Origin: PFJX01 sp031426815
Lineage (GTDB): Bacteria > Pseudomonadota > Gammaproteobacteria > Burkholderiales > Thiobacillaceae
Direction of reading: 5' to 3'
Assembly: GCA_031426815.1 (NCBI GenBank)
Contig: JASJPG010000008.1
Span: 11,175-75,174 of the forward strand
Length of the DNA: 64,000 bases
Part shown: positions 42,956 through 50,571 of the stretch, piece after piece
How the letters are laid out: each line of letters starts with the position of its first letter
Position numbering within the stretch: position 1 is the first letter of the stretch
Notes under the pieces: generated by a model
Database searches by the model: none
Seen by the model: only the letters and a program-made list of their open reading frames with translations
Told to the model about the DNA's origin: nothing
Position numbers and translations under genes: made by a program

Positions 42956-43063
42956 GTCGGAAATCCTCAGAAAGTGCGGTTCAGAACAAAATGCAGTTTG
43001 GAACCCATACAACGCCGTTGCCTTGCGTACAATTTGCAGCAACAACACAAAGCGGAGACGGTC

Positions 43064-43315
43064 ATGGCGGGCATGGACTTTGACGAGTTGGCGGCGCGCA
43101 TCGACGGGGTGGCCTGGGTGCTCAAGTCGCTCATTGCGGACCTTGAAATATCGGGTTGCCTGGATGGGCCGGGCTTCTGTGATCGCATCCGAGCAACGGG
43201 GCGTCAGCGTGAAAGCCATACGGATCTGGCGCGGTCCGGCTTACAAATACAGATGATTGCGGCGGCGCTGGATGCCGCGCGGGCAACTCGCCAAAAATGG
43301 GCGACAGAGGATTGA
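43064..43315 (+). CDS. Small rightward ORF inside the leftward early operon
   Basis: 83 residues with GGAGA seven bases before the ATG. The sequence (MAGMDFDELAARIDGVAWVLKSLIADLEI...ATRQKWATED) looks like real helical protein. It runs against its neighbours and fills the 387-bp gap between 42955 and 43343. It may be a lysogenic or antisense-expressed gene. Family not recognised. Confidence 0.45.
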   Translation: MAGMDFDELAARIDGVAWVLKSLIADLEISGCLDGPGFCDRIRATGRQRESHTDLARSGLQIQMIAAALDAARATRQKWATED

Positions 43316-43342
43316 AACCATATGCGTCGAACATCGCGGGCC

Positions 43343-43456
43343 TCACACAGGCCGTTGAACAAACCAGCCGCCGCCGATCGAGGCACGGATGGCAACGGTG
43401 CGGTACAGCCGGTGGTGCAGCAGGCTGCGCAGGCGGGAAAGAGAAATGCGGTTCAT
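43343..43456 (-). CDS. Very small basic protein
   Basis: 37 residues from an ATG with AAGGAG six bases upstream (MNRISLSRLRSLLHHRLYRTV). Basic and amphipathic. It follows the Ner-like gene by 14 bp. The good ribosome site is the main support; no family recognised. Confidence 0.4.
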   Translation of the reverse strand: MNRISLSRLRSLLHHRLYRTVAIRASIGGGWFVQRPV

Positions 43457-43470
43457 GGCCATCTCCTTGT

Positions 43471-43692
43471 TCAGGCCGCGAGCGCATTGGCGGGGTCGGT
43501 GCAGGCTTCTCCGGCCTTGATGCCCAGCTTGACGGCGATGTTGTGGGACTGGCCGCGCAAGGGTTTGCGCTGGCCGGAAAGAATCATGATGACCAGGTTC
43601 GGGTTGAACCCGTTGGCAACGGCCCAGGCCGAAACTGAAACGCCTTTGCGTTCCAGCTCTGCCCTGGCTTCTTGAGGTGTGCGCAGATTCAT
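43471..43692 (-). CDS. Ner-like DNA-binding protein
   Basis: 73 residues; start at MNLRTPQEARAELERKG. VSVSAWAVANGFNPNLVIMILSGQRKPLRGQSHNIAVKLGI is a Ner/XRE-like helix-turn-helix. First gene of the leftward arm, behind the promoter at 43744-43772. In Mu, Ner shuts down early and repressor transcription. Confidence 0.75.
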   Translation of the reverse strand: MNLRTPQEARAELERKGVSVSAWAVANGFNPNLVIMILSGQRKPLRGQSHNIAVKLGIKAGEACTDPANALAA

Positions 43693-43743
43693 GGGGCGGC
43701 TCCTTGCTTTGGTTGTGTGTGCACAATCGAGTGCATGGATTGA

Positions 43744-43772
43744 ATTATTGCTCAATATTTTGAGCATATCAA
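43744..43772 (-). promoter_or_regulatory. Leftward early promoter with operator dyad in its spacer
   Basis: Read leftward: TTGATA (43772-43767), a 17-bp spacer, then AATAAT (43749-43744), a near-consensus sigma-70 promoter. The spacer is almost exactly the dyad TGCTCAATATTTTGAGCA (43749-43766). A repressor bound there would block RNA polymerase. It lies between Ner and the divergent repressor gene. Confidence 0.75.
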
Positions 43773-43790
43773 CTGGACTTGTGAAAATAA

Positions 43791-44210
43791 ATGAGCGGAT
43801 TTGCTGATCGTCTTCGCGAAGAAATTGAGCGGATCGGAATTTCTAAGGTTGCCAATCTGATGGGGGTGGCCAGAAACACGGTTTACAACTGGATGGGTAA
43901 TGCGAACGTGCCGCTCAATAACCTGATGGCGCTGTATGGAATCGGGCTCGATGTTCTCTACGTCATTACCGGTGAACGCGGCGCAGACGCACTAAGCGAA
44001 GATGAGGCGGAGTTGCTTGAGTCATTCCGCGCCGCGCCGCTGGCCGTCAAGGCCGCTGCTATCGGCGCACTCCAGGGCGGCAGTGCATCGCCCGGAAAAA
44101 TCAAACAAACAGTTTCAGCGCCGGCAGGCCAGGTGGCCGCCGGAGAAGTAGTCACCCAAACCCAGGGAGATGTTCATGTCGGTGGAGCAGGAGGTAAGCG
44201 CAAGCGCTGA
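43791..44210 (+). CDS. Phage repressor (c-like, XRE HTH)
   Basis: 139 residues. FADRLREEIERIGISKVANLMGVARNTVYNWMGNANVPLNNLMAL is an XRE-type HTH. The C-terminal ~60 residues are Ala/Gln/Gly-rich (AGQVAAGEVVTQTQ) with a basic end and no LexA-like protease domain. It should hold the leftward early promoter off through the TGCTCAA...TTGAGCA dyad just upstream. It is the first gene of a small rightward lysogenic operon with the nuclease. Confidence 0.75.
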   Translation: MSGFADRLREEIERIGISKVANLMGVARNTVYNWMGNANVPLNNLMALYGIGLDVLYVITGERGADALSEDEAELLESFRAAPLAVKAAAIGALQGGSASPGKIKQTVSAPAGQVAAGEVVTQTQGDVHVGGAGGKRKR

Positions 44211-44358
44211 GCAGATTGGCGCTGGCGAGGTGGTCAGTCAGGTGCGCCTGGATATCTGCATTGGCGAGGGCGCAGCCAATCAGACCATCAATATCGGCGC
44301 GGTCTATACCGGGCCGATTCAAATTCACTTGAATCTGTCCGCCGTTGCGGCGAAATAG
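44176..44358 (+). CDS. Small protein related to the repressor tail
   Basis: 60 residues. AGGGAG lies six bases before this ATG; another ATG is two codons upstream. It overlaps the repressor 3' end in another frame. AEQIGAGEVVSQVRLDICIGE matches the repressor C-terminal AGQVAAGEVVTQTQGDVHVGG, so one may be a duplicated copy of the other. No family recognised. It ends 9 bp before the nuclease gene. Confidence 0.6.
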   Translation: MSVEQEVSASAEQIGAGEVVSQVRLDICIGEGAANQTINIGAVYTGPIQIHLNLSAVAAK

Positions 44359-44367
44359 GGAGCTGAA

Positions 44368-45531
44368 ATGCAAAACTTTATGGATAGAGTCCGCCGCCAC
44401 GCCGAGCATGTCGTCAACGTGGGCATGCATTGCGTGACTGAGGAAACCACCAAGCAGGCGCTGATCCTGCCGCTGCTGGATATCCTGGGCTTCTCGCCGT
44501 TTGATCCGCTGCGGGTCAAGGCCGAATACAGCGCCGATTTTCCCGGTGCCAAAGTCAATGAGCGGGTCGACTACTCGCTGTTCTGCCACGGTGTGCCGGT
44601 GATGTTCATCGAGGCCAAGGCCTACGGTGAGAAGCTTTCCAACCACTCGCCCCAGCTCTCGCGCTACTTCAACGCCACGCCGGAGGTCACCATCGGCGCC
44701 ATTACAAACGGCCAGGAATGGCGCTTCTTTACCGATCTCAACAACAAGAACGTGATGGACGTCGAGCCCTTCCTGGTGGTCGATTTCATCGGCCTGGATG
44801 AATCACAGGTCGGCCGTCTGTATCGCTTCCGTCATGATGAGTTTCAGCCCGACGCCTTGCGCACGCTGGCCGAGGAAAGCATCTACCTGGAGGCGTTCAA
44901 GGATGTGGTTCGCAACAGCGTGCTGGAATGCGATCAGGACTTCGTTCGCTACGTAGCCGGCAAATCCACGATTCAACGCACGTTGACGGCCAAGTTCCTG
45001 GAAATCATCACTCCCATCGTCAAGCAGGCCGTGGCCCAGTCGATGAGTGAACGCGTGGCGGACAGCTTGTCGGCGCCCAAGCCCGCCGCCCCCGTCGAAG
45101 TGGTGGCGCCGGTTGCTGCGCCCGACCAGTTTGCCGACCAAATCGACCCGGCCAATCCCCGTATCGTTACGACCTATGCTGAACGCCGCATGATCGAAAT
45201 CGTTCTGGATGTCTTGGGCGAAGGTACAGAGATCGCTCCGAAGGACACCGAAAGCTATTTCGCCGTGCTCTACCAGGGCAAGGTTAATCGCTGGCTACTA
45301 CGGTATTTCGCGGAAGGCAAGAACCCGCGCATTCAGGTGTGCGTGCCCTTGACCGAAGATCGAAAACGCGAAGTATCCCGCGCCGGCCTTCAGCTCGGCC
45401 CAGCCGATACCATTCTGCTGACGCAACCCGAACACCTGATGCGCATCCCCGGCATCCTTTTCGACGCGTTGGCGTATTGCACAGACGATAGCAATTTCAA
45501 ACGGGGTGGAGAAACAAAGCCGGGCGCATAA
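44368..45531 (+). CDS. Stand-alone HsdR_N-type restriction nuclease-like protein
   Basis: 387 residues. EETTKQALILPLLDILGFSPFDP, then ERVDYSLFCHGVPVMFIEAKAYG give the PD-(D/E)xK nuclease pattern of the type I restriction HsdR N-terminal family: E26, D68, E82-A-K84. The helicase domain of HsdR is absent, as are hsdM and hsdS. The C-terminal ~130 residues (YAERRMIEIVLDVLG, SYFAVLYQGKVNRWLLRYF) look like a second DNA/effector-binding domain. Lying next to the repressor, it is expected to be expressed in the lysogen. It may serve superinfection exclusion. Confidence 0.75.
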   Translation: MQNFMDRVRRHAEHVVNVGMHCVTEETTKQALILPLLDILGFSPFDPLRVKAEYSADFPGAKVNERVDYSLFCHGVPVMFIEAKAYGEKLSNHSPQLSRYFNATPEVTIGAITNGQEWRFFTDLNNKNVMDVEPFLVVDFIGLDESQVGRLYRFRHDEFQPDALRTLAEESIYLEAFKDVVRNSVLECDQDFVRYVAGKSTIQRTLTAKFLEIITPIVKQAVAQSMSERVADSLSAPKPAAPVEVVAPVAAPDQFADQIDPANPRIVTTYAERRMIEIVLDVLGEGTEIAPKDTESYFAVLYQGKVNRWLLRYFAEGKNPRIQVCVPLTEDRKREVSRAGLQLGPADTILLTQPEHLMRIPGILFDALAYCTDDSNFKRGGETKPGA

Positions 45532-45680
45532 CCGCTTTGCCTGCTCGCCCAAACAAAGGCCATTGCAGCCAATCGCGCCCATTTCCCCAGGCCGACATAC
45601 CCGCCGGCCCGGAAAGGTGCCCCTAACACGTGTTTCCGCGCGGATGACGCGTGTTTTGAGCCGGGGTTAAACCTGTAGAT

Positions 45681-45710
45681 GCACGTGCATAGTGCGCAAG
45701 TGCTTTTTTT
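45681..45710 (+). terminator. Putative terminator after the lysogenic operon
   Basis: GCACGTGC...GCGCAAGTGC, an imperfect stem, followed by seven T. It lies ~150 bp after the nuclease gene and upstream of the head operon dyad, where transcription from the repressor operon should stop. The rest of 45532-45819 shows no gene. Confidence 0.45.
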
Positions 45711-45766
45711 GGGGTAGCGTAAAAAAACACACGCGCACCGGGAGGCGCTGAAGCGCCAAGCTACCC

Positions 45767-45782
45767 GCTGACCCAGGTCAGC
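45767..45782 (+). promoter_or_regulatory. Late-control dyad 2 upstream of the head operon
   Basis: GCTGACCCAGGTCAGC, identical to dyad 1 on its own strand, 37 bp before the protease start. The preceding bases CTACCC also match (TA-CC shared). A GGCGCTGAAGCGCC hairpin stands just before it. Probably the control site of the rightward late operon. Confidence 0.65.
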
Positions 45783-45819
45783 ATCCCCACAGCCGTCCCG
45801 CTGCCAGAAACTGGCAGCC

Positions 45820-46971
45820 ATGGCTACCAAAACTCTCCCCCGCATCCACTGCTTCAAATCCGGCCGGCATACCGCCATGTCGGGTGCGACGCTGAGCTTT
45901 TCCGAATCCGATCTGGCGGCGTCCGCTGCGTCGTATGACCCGGATCTGTTCCGGGCGCCTATCGTTGTCGGCCATCCTCAGTTGGACGCGCCGGCCTATG
46001 GCTGGATCGATAGCGCGCTGTCCGAGGCGGATGGTCTTTACGTCGGCGCGGTGGATGTGGATGCCGAATTCGCCGACATGGTCCGCGACAAGCGTTTCCC
46101 CAATCGCTCGGCCTCCTTCTTCCCGCCCAGCCATCCGCGCAATCCGGTGCCAGGCGTTTACTACCTCAAGCATGTCGGCTTCCTCGGCGCAGTGCCGCCG
46201 GCAGTGCGCGGCCTGAAGCCGGTCGAGTTTGCCGACGATGCCGATTGCGTGACGCTGGAATTCGGCTACGACGACATGCTCAACGCCAGCCTGTGGCGCC
46301 GCCTGCGCGACTGGATTATCGGCAAGCACGGCCTGGAAGAGGCCGACCAGGTGATTCCCAGCTGGGAAGTGCAATCCCTCGAAGACGCGGCCCGCCAGGA
46401 CGCCGCCGACTCATCCCCCACCCCCATGTATGCAGAAGGAGACTCCATGTCACCCGAAGAAAAGGCGCGCCTCGACGCGCTCGAAGCCGATAACGCCAAA
46501 CTCAAAGCCGAGGCCGACGCCCTCAAATCCCAATCCGCTGAGTTTGCCGACCGCGAGTCGGCCTTGCTCGCCAAGGAAGAAGCCGCGCGCCAGGCCGAGA
46601 TTGCCGACTTTGCCGATGTCCTGGTCAAGGCGGGCAAGGTGCTGCCGCGCGACAAGGCCGGCCTGGTCGCCTACCTGGCCGGTGCGGACGACGCCGGCGC
46701 CATCGAATTCGCCGACGGCGACGCCACCGTGAAGAAGCCGGCCGATGAGTGGCTGCGCACCTTCCTCAATGCGCTGCCGGCGCAGGTGGACTTTGCTGAA
46801 CGCGGTGCGCCGGAAGGCGAAGCTGGCGCTGCGGGCGTTGCCGACTTCGCCGCCCCCGATGGCTACCAAGCCGACGCCGCCTCGCTGGATCTGCATCGCC
46901 GCGCGCTGGTGCACCAGGCCGCCAACAAGACCGATTACCTCACCGCCGTCAAAGCGGTTTCCAAACCCTGA
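45820..46971 (+). CDS. Phage protease / scaffold (Mu gpI-like)
   Basis: 383 residues. The N-terminal ~175 residues (GATLSFSESDLAA, APIVVGHPQLDAPAYGWIDSA, RSASFFPPSHPRNPVPG, YLKHVGFLGAVPPAV) form a Mu gpI-type head maturation protease. After it a coiled coil (SPEEKARLDALEADNAKLKAEADALKS) starts the scaffold part. The shape is protease-scaffold in one gene, with a separately started scaffold inside. It cleaves scaffold and capsid during prohead maturation. Confidence 0.85.
   Translation: MATKTLPRIHCFKSGRHTAMSGATLSFSESDLAASAASYDPDLFRAPIVVGHPQLDAPAYGWIDSALSEADGLYVGAVDVDAEFADMVRDKRFPNRSASFFPPSHPRNPVPGVYYLKHVGFLGAVPPAVRGLKPVEFADDADCVTLEFGYDDMLNASLWRRLRDWIIGKHGLEEADQVIPSWEVQSLEDAARQDAADSSPTPMYAEGDSMSPEEKARLDALEADNAKLKAEADALKSQSAEFADRESALLAKEEAARQAEIADFADVLVKAGKVLPRDKAGLVAYLAGADDAGAIEFADGDATVKKPADEWLRTFLNALPAQVDFAERGAPEGEAGAAGVADFAAPDGYQADAASLDLHRRALVHQAANKTDYLTAVKAVSKP
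46447..46971 (+). CDS. Scaffold protein from internal in-frame start (Mu gpZ-like)
   Basis: 174 residues sharing the protease frame. AAGGAG lies exactly five bases before this ATG (MSPEEKARLDALEADNAKLK), where the coiled-coil scaffold begins. Mu I/Z and lambda C/Nu3 use the same trick to make more scaffold than protease. The scaffold fills the prohead and is removed by the protease. Confidence 0.75.
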   Translation: MSPEEKARLDALEADNAKLKAEADALKSQSAEFADRESALLAKEEAARQAEIADFADVLVKAGKVLPRDKAGLVAYLAGADDAGAIEFADGDATVKKPADEWLRTFLNALPAQVDFAERGAPEGEAGAAGVADFAAPDGYQADAASLDLHRRALVHQAANKTDYLTAVKAVSKP

Positions 46972-47004
46972 TCGCAAGATCACCCCCCTGACCAGGAGAC
47001 CGCC

Positions 47005-47343
47005 ATGAGCGCTCAAAGCATTGCCCTGTTGACCCTGTCGCTCACCGCCGCTGCGGCGCTGACGGCAAGCCGTTTCGTGACCCATGCCGGCGCGGTACCG
47101 GCCGCCGGCGCCAACGTGGCCGGGGTCAATCGATCGACCGTCGCCAGTGGCGCCATCACCCCGGTGGATGTGCTCGGCACCGCCGTGGTGGAAGCCTCCG
47201 CCGCCATCGCAATGGGGGCGGCTATCGAGACCACCAACACCGGCAAGGCGGTGACCAAGACCACCGGCGCCACGGTGGCGCGCGCCTTGCAGGCCGCCGC
47301 GGCCGATGGCGACCTGATCGAAGTGTTGCTGATCGCGAACTGA
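47005..47343 (+). CDS. Capsid decoration protein (DUF2190-like)
   Basis: 112 residues. After an Ala-rich start, RFVTHAGAVPAAGANVAGVNRSTVASG and AIAMGAAIETTNTGKAVTKTTGATVARAL fit the small beta-rich capsid cement family. GGAG is correctly placed upstream. It stabilises the shell from outside and always lies beside the major capsid gene. Confidence 0.75.
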   Translation: MSAQSIALLTLSLTAAAALTASRFVTHAGAVPAAGANVAGVNRSTVASGAITPVDVLGTAVVEASAAIAMGAAIETTNTGKAVTKTTGATVARALQAAAADGDLIEVLLIAN

Positions 47344-47403
47344 TTCCGACCGCGCGGCCCGCGTCCTCCCCCCATTCCCCCTATCCCTCTCAGGAGACTC
47401 TTC

Positions 47404-48462
47404 ATGCGTACTTTCAAAATCCCCTTGCCCATGATCATGTTGATCGCCGTGGCGGGCTTTGCCCTCATGCTGGCCGTTGGCTGGGTTCACCCCGCCCCCG
47501 ACCAGGCGTTGCTGTTCGCTGCCTTCGGCATCACCGGCCAGATGACCGGCGCCCAGGCCCGGATGGTCGACCCCGTGCTGTCCGAGGTGGCGCGCGGCTA
47601 TCAGAACGGCGAGATGGTCGGCCACAAGTTGTTCCCCATCGTTCCTGTCGGGCAGCGCGGCGGCAAGGTCATCCAGTTCGGCAAAGAGAGTTTCAAGCTC
47701 TACGCCACTGGGCGCGCGCCAGGTGCCAACACCAAGCGCGTGCAGTTCGGCTATGACGGTGTTGATTTCGCCCTCAAGCAGGATGCGCTGGAAGGCGTCC
47801 TGCCCTACGAAAACATGGAAGAGGCCAGTGCCGGCCCCGGCATCGACCTGTCTTCGGGCACCGTCACCGGCGTGCAGGACATCATCCAGCTCGGCCGCGA
47901 GTATGAGCAGGCCGCGATTGCGCGCAACGCCGCCAATTACGGCGTCAACAATAAGGTCACGCTGTCCGGTACCGACCAGTTTTCCGACCCGGCCAGCAAG
48001 CCCAGCGTGGTGATCAAGGACGCCGCCGAAAGCATCCGCCGCCAGACCGGCAAGCGCCCGACCGTGGCGGTGATCGGTGCCGCTGTGTTCGCCACCCTGC
48101 AAGAAAACCTGGCCATCCTGGATCGCATCAAATACACCGGCCGCGATTCCATCACCACCGCCATGCTGGCGGCGCTGTGGAACATCCCGCAAGTCGTCGT
48201 CGGCGACGCCATCTACGACGCCAACGGCACCCTGACCGACGTCTGGGGTAATGACATCGTCCTGGCCTTCACCCAAACCGCCAGCGTCGCCAACCGTGGC
48301 CTGCCGAGCTATGGCTACACCTACCAGCTGCGCGGCTACCCGCTGGTTGAGATGCCCTACTACGACCGCAGCGCCAAGAGCTGGATCTACCCGGTCACGG
48401 AAGAAGCCAAGCCGGTGCTGGCCGGCGCCGATGCGGGCTTCCTGATCGTCGACGCGGTTTAA
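47404..48462 (+). CDS. Major capsid protein with N-terminal hydrophobic extension
   Basis: 352 residues. ARMVDPVLSEVARGYQNGEMVGHKLFPIVPVGQRGGKV and later IPQVVVGDAIYD belong to HK97-fold major capsid proteins of siphovirus-like Mu relatives. The first 45 residues contain a real membrane-like helix (PMIMLIAVAGFALMLAVGW), odd for a capsid protein. GGAGA before this ATG supports the start. The helix may be a delta-like extension removed by the head protease. Confidence 0.8.
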   Translation: MRTFKIPLPMIMLIAVAGFALMLAVGWVHPAPDQALLFAAFGITGQMTGAQARMVDPVLSEVARGYQNGEMVGHKLFPIVPVGQRGGKVIQFGKESFKLYATGRAPGANTKRVQFGYDGVDFALKQDALEGVLPYENMEEASAGPGIDLSSGTVTGVQDIIQLGREYEQAAIARNAANYGVNNKVTLSGTDQFSDPASKPSVVIKDAAESIRRQTGKRPTVAVIGAAVFATLQENLAILDRIKYTGRDSITTAMLAALWNIPQVVVGDAIYDANGTLTDVWGNDIVLAFTQTASVANRGLPSYGYTYQLRGYPLVEMPYYDRSAKSWIYPVTEEAKPVLAGADAGFLIVDAV

Positions 48463-48555
48463 CTCAGGCGGTTGATCCAGGCCGGCGGCCACGCCGCCGG
48501 CTTCAGTCAACGGCCCGGCGCCATCAGCCGAGAACACGATCACAGAGGAGCCACC

Positions 48556-48858
48556 ATGGCCGCCAAGAAAACCCCTGCGAAGCCGGCAAGCCCGGCCAAA
48601 CCGTCCGACGTGGTGAAAGCCGCGCCGCCCACCCCCATTACCCCTGAGGGCATTGCGCTCGCCACCGCCGTCGCCCCTCAGCCGCTCGATGCGGCTGAGG
48701 TTGTGGGCGATGCCGAGCAGCTGTCCTACCGCGTCATCTCCCCGCTGCGCCACAACGGCCAGCGTTACCAGATCAACGACCTGGTCGAACTGCATCTTGA
48801 TGAGTTCGCCCGCCTGCGCCGCCTCGGCGTGGTGACTGATCAACCCGCGCTGAGCTGA
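48556..48858 (+). CDS. Hypothetical head protein
   Basis: 100 residues with GAGG upstream. Lys/Pro/Ala-rich N-terminus, then EQLSYRVISPLRHNGQRYQINDLVELHLDEFARLRRLGVV, a small fold seen in phage head-tail connector neighbourhoods. The stop overlaps the next ATG (TGATG). Function unknown. Confidence 0.65.
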   Translation: MAAKKTPAKPASPAKPSDVVKAAPPTPITPEGIALATAVAPQPLDAAEVVGDAEQLSYRVISPLRHNGQRYQINDLVELHLDEFARLRRLGVVTDQPALS

Positions 48859-49286
48859 TGTCCTACATCACCCTGCAGGGCCTGATCGACCGTTACGGCG
48901 AGACTGAGTTGGTCCAGCTCACCGATGCCATCGGCACTGGCCAGGTCGATACCGCCAAGGTCGATCGCACCATCGCCGATGCCGATGCGGAGATCGATTC
49001 CTACCTGGTCGGCCTCGGCATCCTGCCCATTTCGGCCGCGTCCCCTGCGCGCCTGCCCTTGCAGCGCATCGGCGGTGTGATGGTGCGCTACTACCTCTAC
49101 AAGGATGCGCCGCCCGACCTGGTCAAAGACCAATATGCCGACGCGATCCGATTCCTGAAGGATGTCTCGCGCGGTATCGCCCACCTCGGCCCCGCCGAAA
49201 GCGGCGCCGCCACCCCGGAGACTGCCGCGCCGTCCTGGTCGACGACAGATTCCGTTTTCAACAGCAACGCCATGCGCGGTTTCTGA
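48858..49286 (+). CDS. Head-tail joining protein, DUF1320 (Mu gp36-like)
   Basis: 142 residues. MSYITLQGLIDRYGETELVQLTD and DADAEIDSYLVGLGILPI are the DUF1320 hallmark. It is located after capsid genes, as in Mu. It builds the connector between portal and tail. Confidence 0.85.
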   Translation: MSYITLQGLIDRYGETELVQLTDAIGTGQVDTAKVDRTIADADAEIDSYLVGLGILPISAASPARLPLQRIGGVMVRYYLYKDAPPDLVKDQYADAIRFLKDVSRGIAHLGPAESGAATPETAAPSWSTTDSVFNSNAMRGF

Positions 49287-49318
49287 CCGCGCTGGCACCG
49301 TAACCACCGGAGACCCCC

Positions 49319-49756
49319 ATGTCCGCCATGACCGACTACCTCGAAAACAAGCTCATCGACTGGCTGCTGCGCGGCCAGGCCTACACGCCGCCGGCCACCG
49401 TCTATGTCGGCCTGCTCACCGCAGCACCCAGCGACAGCGCGGCCGGTACCGAGGTGACCGGCGGCGGCTACGCGCGCGTCGCGGTGACCGCCGGCACATC
49501 CGCCTGGAACAATACCCAGGGCAATACCACCGGCGCCTCGTCGGGCAGCGACGGCACCGCCGAGAACGCCGACGTCATCACCTTCCCGGCGCCGAGCGCG
49601 TCCTGGGGATCGGTCACCCACTTCGGCATCTACGACGCGGCCAGCGCCGGCAACCTGCTGATCCAGGCCGCGCTGACCACGCCGAAGACCATCAACAACG
49701 GCGACGCCGCGCCGTCGTTTGCAGTCGGCGCGTTGAGCTTCCAGGTCGACAACTGA
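49319..49756 (+). CDS. Gp80-like phage structural protein
   Basis: 145 residues. MTDYLENKLIDWLLRGQAYTPPATVYVGLLTAAPSD, EVTGGGYAR and VTHFGIYDAASAGNLL are typical of the Gp80 / tail-fibre-like family found near connectors in siphoviruses. The structural position is not certain. GGAG is correctly spaced. Confidence 0.7.
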   Translation: MSAMTDYLENKLIDWLLRGQAYTPPATVYVGLLTAAPSDSAAGTEVTGGGYARVAVTAGTSAWNNTQGNTTGASSGSDGTAENADVITFPAPSASWGSVTHFGIYDAASAGNLLIQAALTTPKTINNGDAAPSFAVGALSFQVDN

Positions 49757-49759
49757 GCC

Positions 49760-50116
49760 ATGCTTAAGCGCGTCGCGCAGTTCTGGGCGTTCGTCGGCCT
49801 GCAACTGCTCTCGATCCTGGTCGCCATCGTCGTCTGGCGCGGCGGCTTGACGCGGCGCGGCGACCCGATGCAGCTGCTGATCGCGGTCGACCAGACCGGC
49901 AACGCCATCGCCTGGGGCAGCCCGGACGAAATGATGAGCGCGGCAGCCTGGCGCAAGCAGCTGCACGCGCTGGCCACACAGGGCAACCTGGAACGCTGGT
50001 GCTGGGCGGTGCGCATCATCAACGCGCTGTTCCGCGATCCTGACCACTGCCGCAAGGCATTCTTGACCGAGCTGCAACGCCAGCAGCTGCCGGCCGCTTA
50101 CCGGAGTACTTTATGA
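49760..50116 (+). CDS. Membrane-anchored phage protein
   Basis: 118 residues with one N-terminal helix (VAQFWAFVGLQLLSILVAIVVW) and a soluble helical part (LERWCWAVRIINALFRDPDHCRKAF). Similar proteins lie between connector and tail genes of D3112/B3-like phages; role unknown. Overlaps the next gene by 4 nt. Confidence 0.6.
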   Translation: MLKRVAQFWAFVGLQLLSILVAIVVWRGGLTRRGDPMQLLIAVDQTGNAIAWGSPDEMMSAAAWRKQLHALATQGNLERWCWAVRIINALFRDPDHCRKAFLTELQRQQLPAAYRSTL

Positions 50117-50571
50117 CCCCCGCCCAACTCACCGCGCTGCGCGCCCACATCGACGCCACGCCGGCTTATGCCGACTGGATTGCCCACGGCAACGATCAGC
50201 AGCTCGCCGATGCGCTCAGCGCCCTCACCGTGCCGGTCGTGGGCAGCGTCAGCCGCTCGCGTTTCGCCATGTGGTGCGGGGCTACCGGCCTGCGCGCCGC
50301 GATCGCCGACCATGCCCGCACGCCGGGCTCGCCGCTGCGTAGCATCGCGCTGACGATTGAGGATTTCCTGCTGGGTGGTGTGGCGGAGGAACTGCACCTG
50401 GCCGACCCGGCCAATCAGATGATGATCGCCGCCTGGGTGCAGGCCGGCGCGCTGACGCAGGCGCAGGCCGACGAACTGCTCGCCCTGGCGACGACACCGC
50501 AACCGCTGTTCGGCCAGGTCAGCAATACAGACGTGGCCTGCGCGTTTGGCCGTACCGGACTGGGGGCATAA
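50113..50571 (+). CDS. Hypothetical structural-region protein
   Basis: 152 residues, helical, no family recognised (ALRAHIDATPAYADWIAHGNDQQLADALSAL). It ends directly at the next ATG. Probably a neck or tail accessory protein given the tight operon. Confidence 0.6.
   Translation: MTPAQLTALRAHIDATPAYADWIAHGNDQQLADALSALTVPVVGSVSRSRFAMWCGATGLRAAIADHARTPGSPLRSIALTIEDFLLGGVAEELHLADPANQMMIAAWVQAGALTQAQADELLALATTPQPLFGQVSNTDVACAFGRTGLGA

Noticed and set aside
43343..43726. A 127-codon leftward frame overlapping the Ner-like gene
   Set aside because: Its first two thirds are out-of-frame translation of the Ner-like gene; only the last 37 codons, with their own ribosome site, were kept.
44368..45531. 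A full type I restriction-modification system
   Set aside because: No hsdM or hsdS and no helicase domain; only the N-terminal nuclease-like domain is present.
46450..48843. A ~800-codon leftward frame across the head genes
   Set aside because: It spans three well-supported head genes on the other strand and is rich in G, H and R without recognisable domains.
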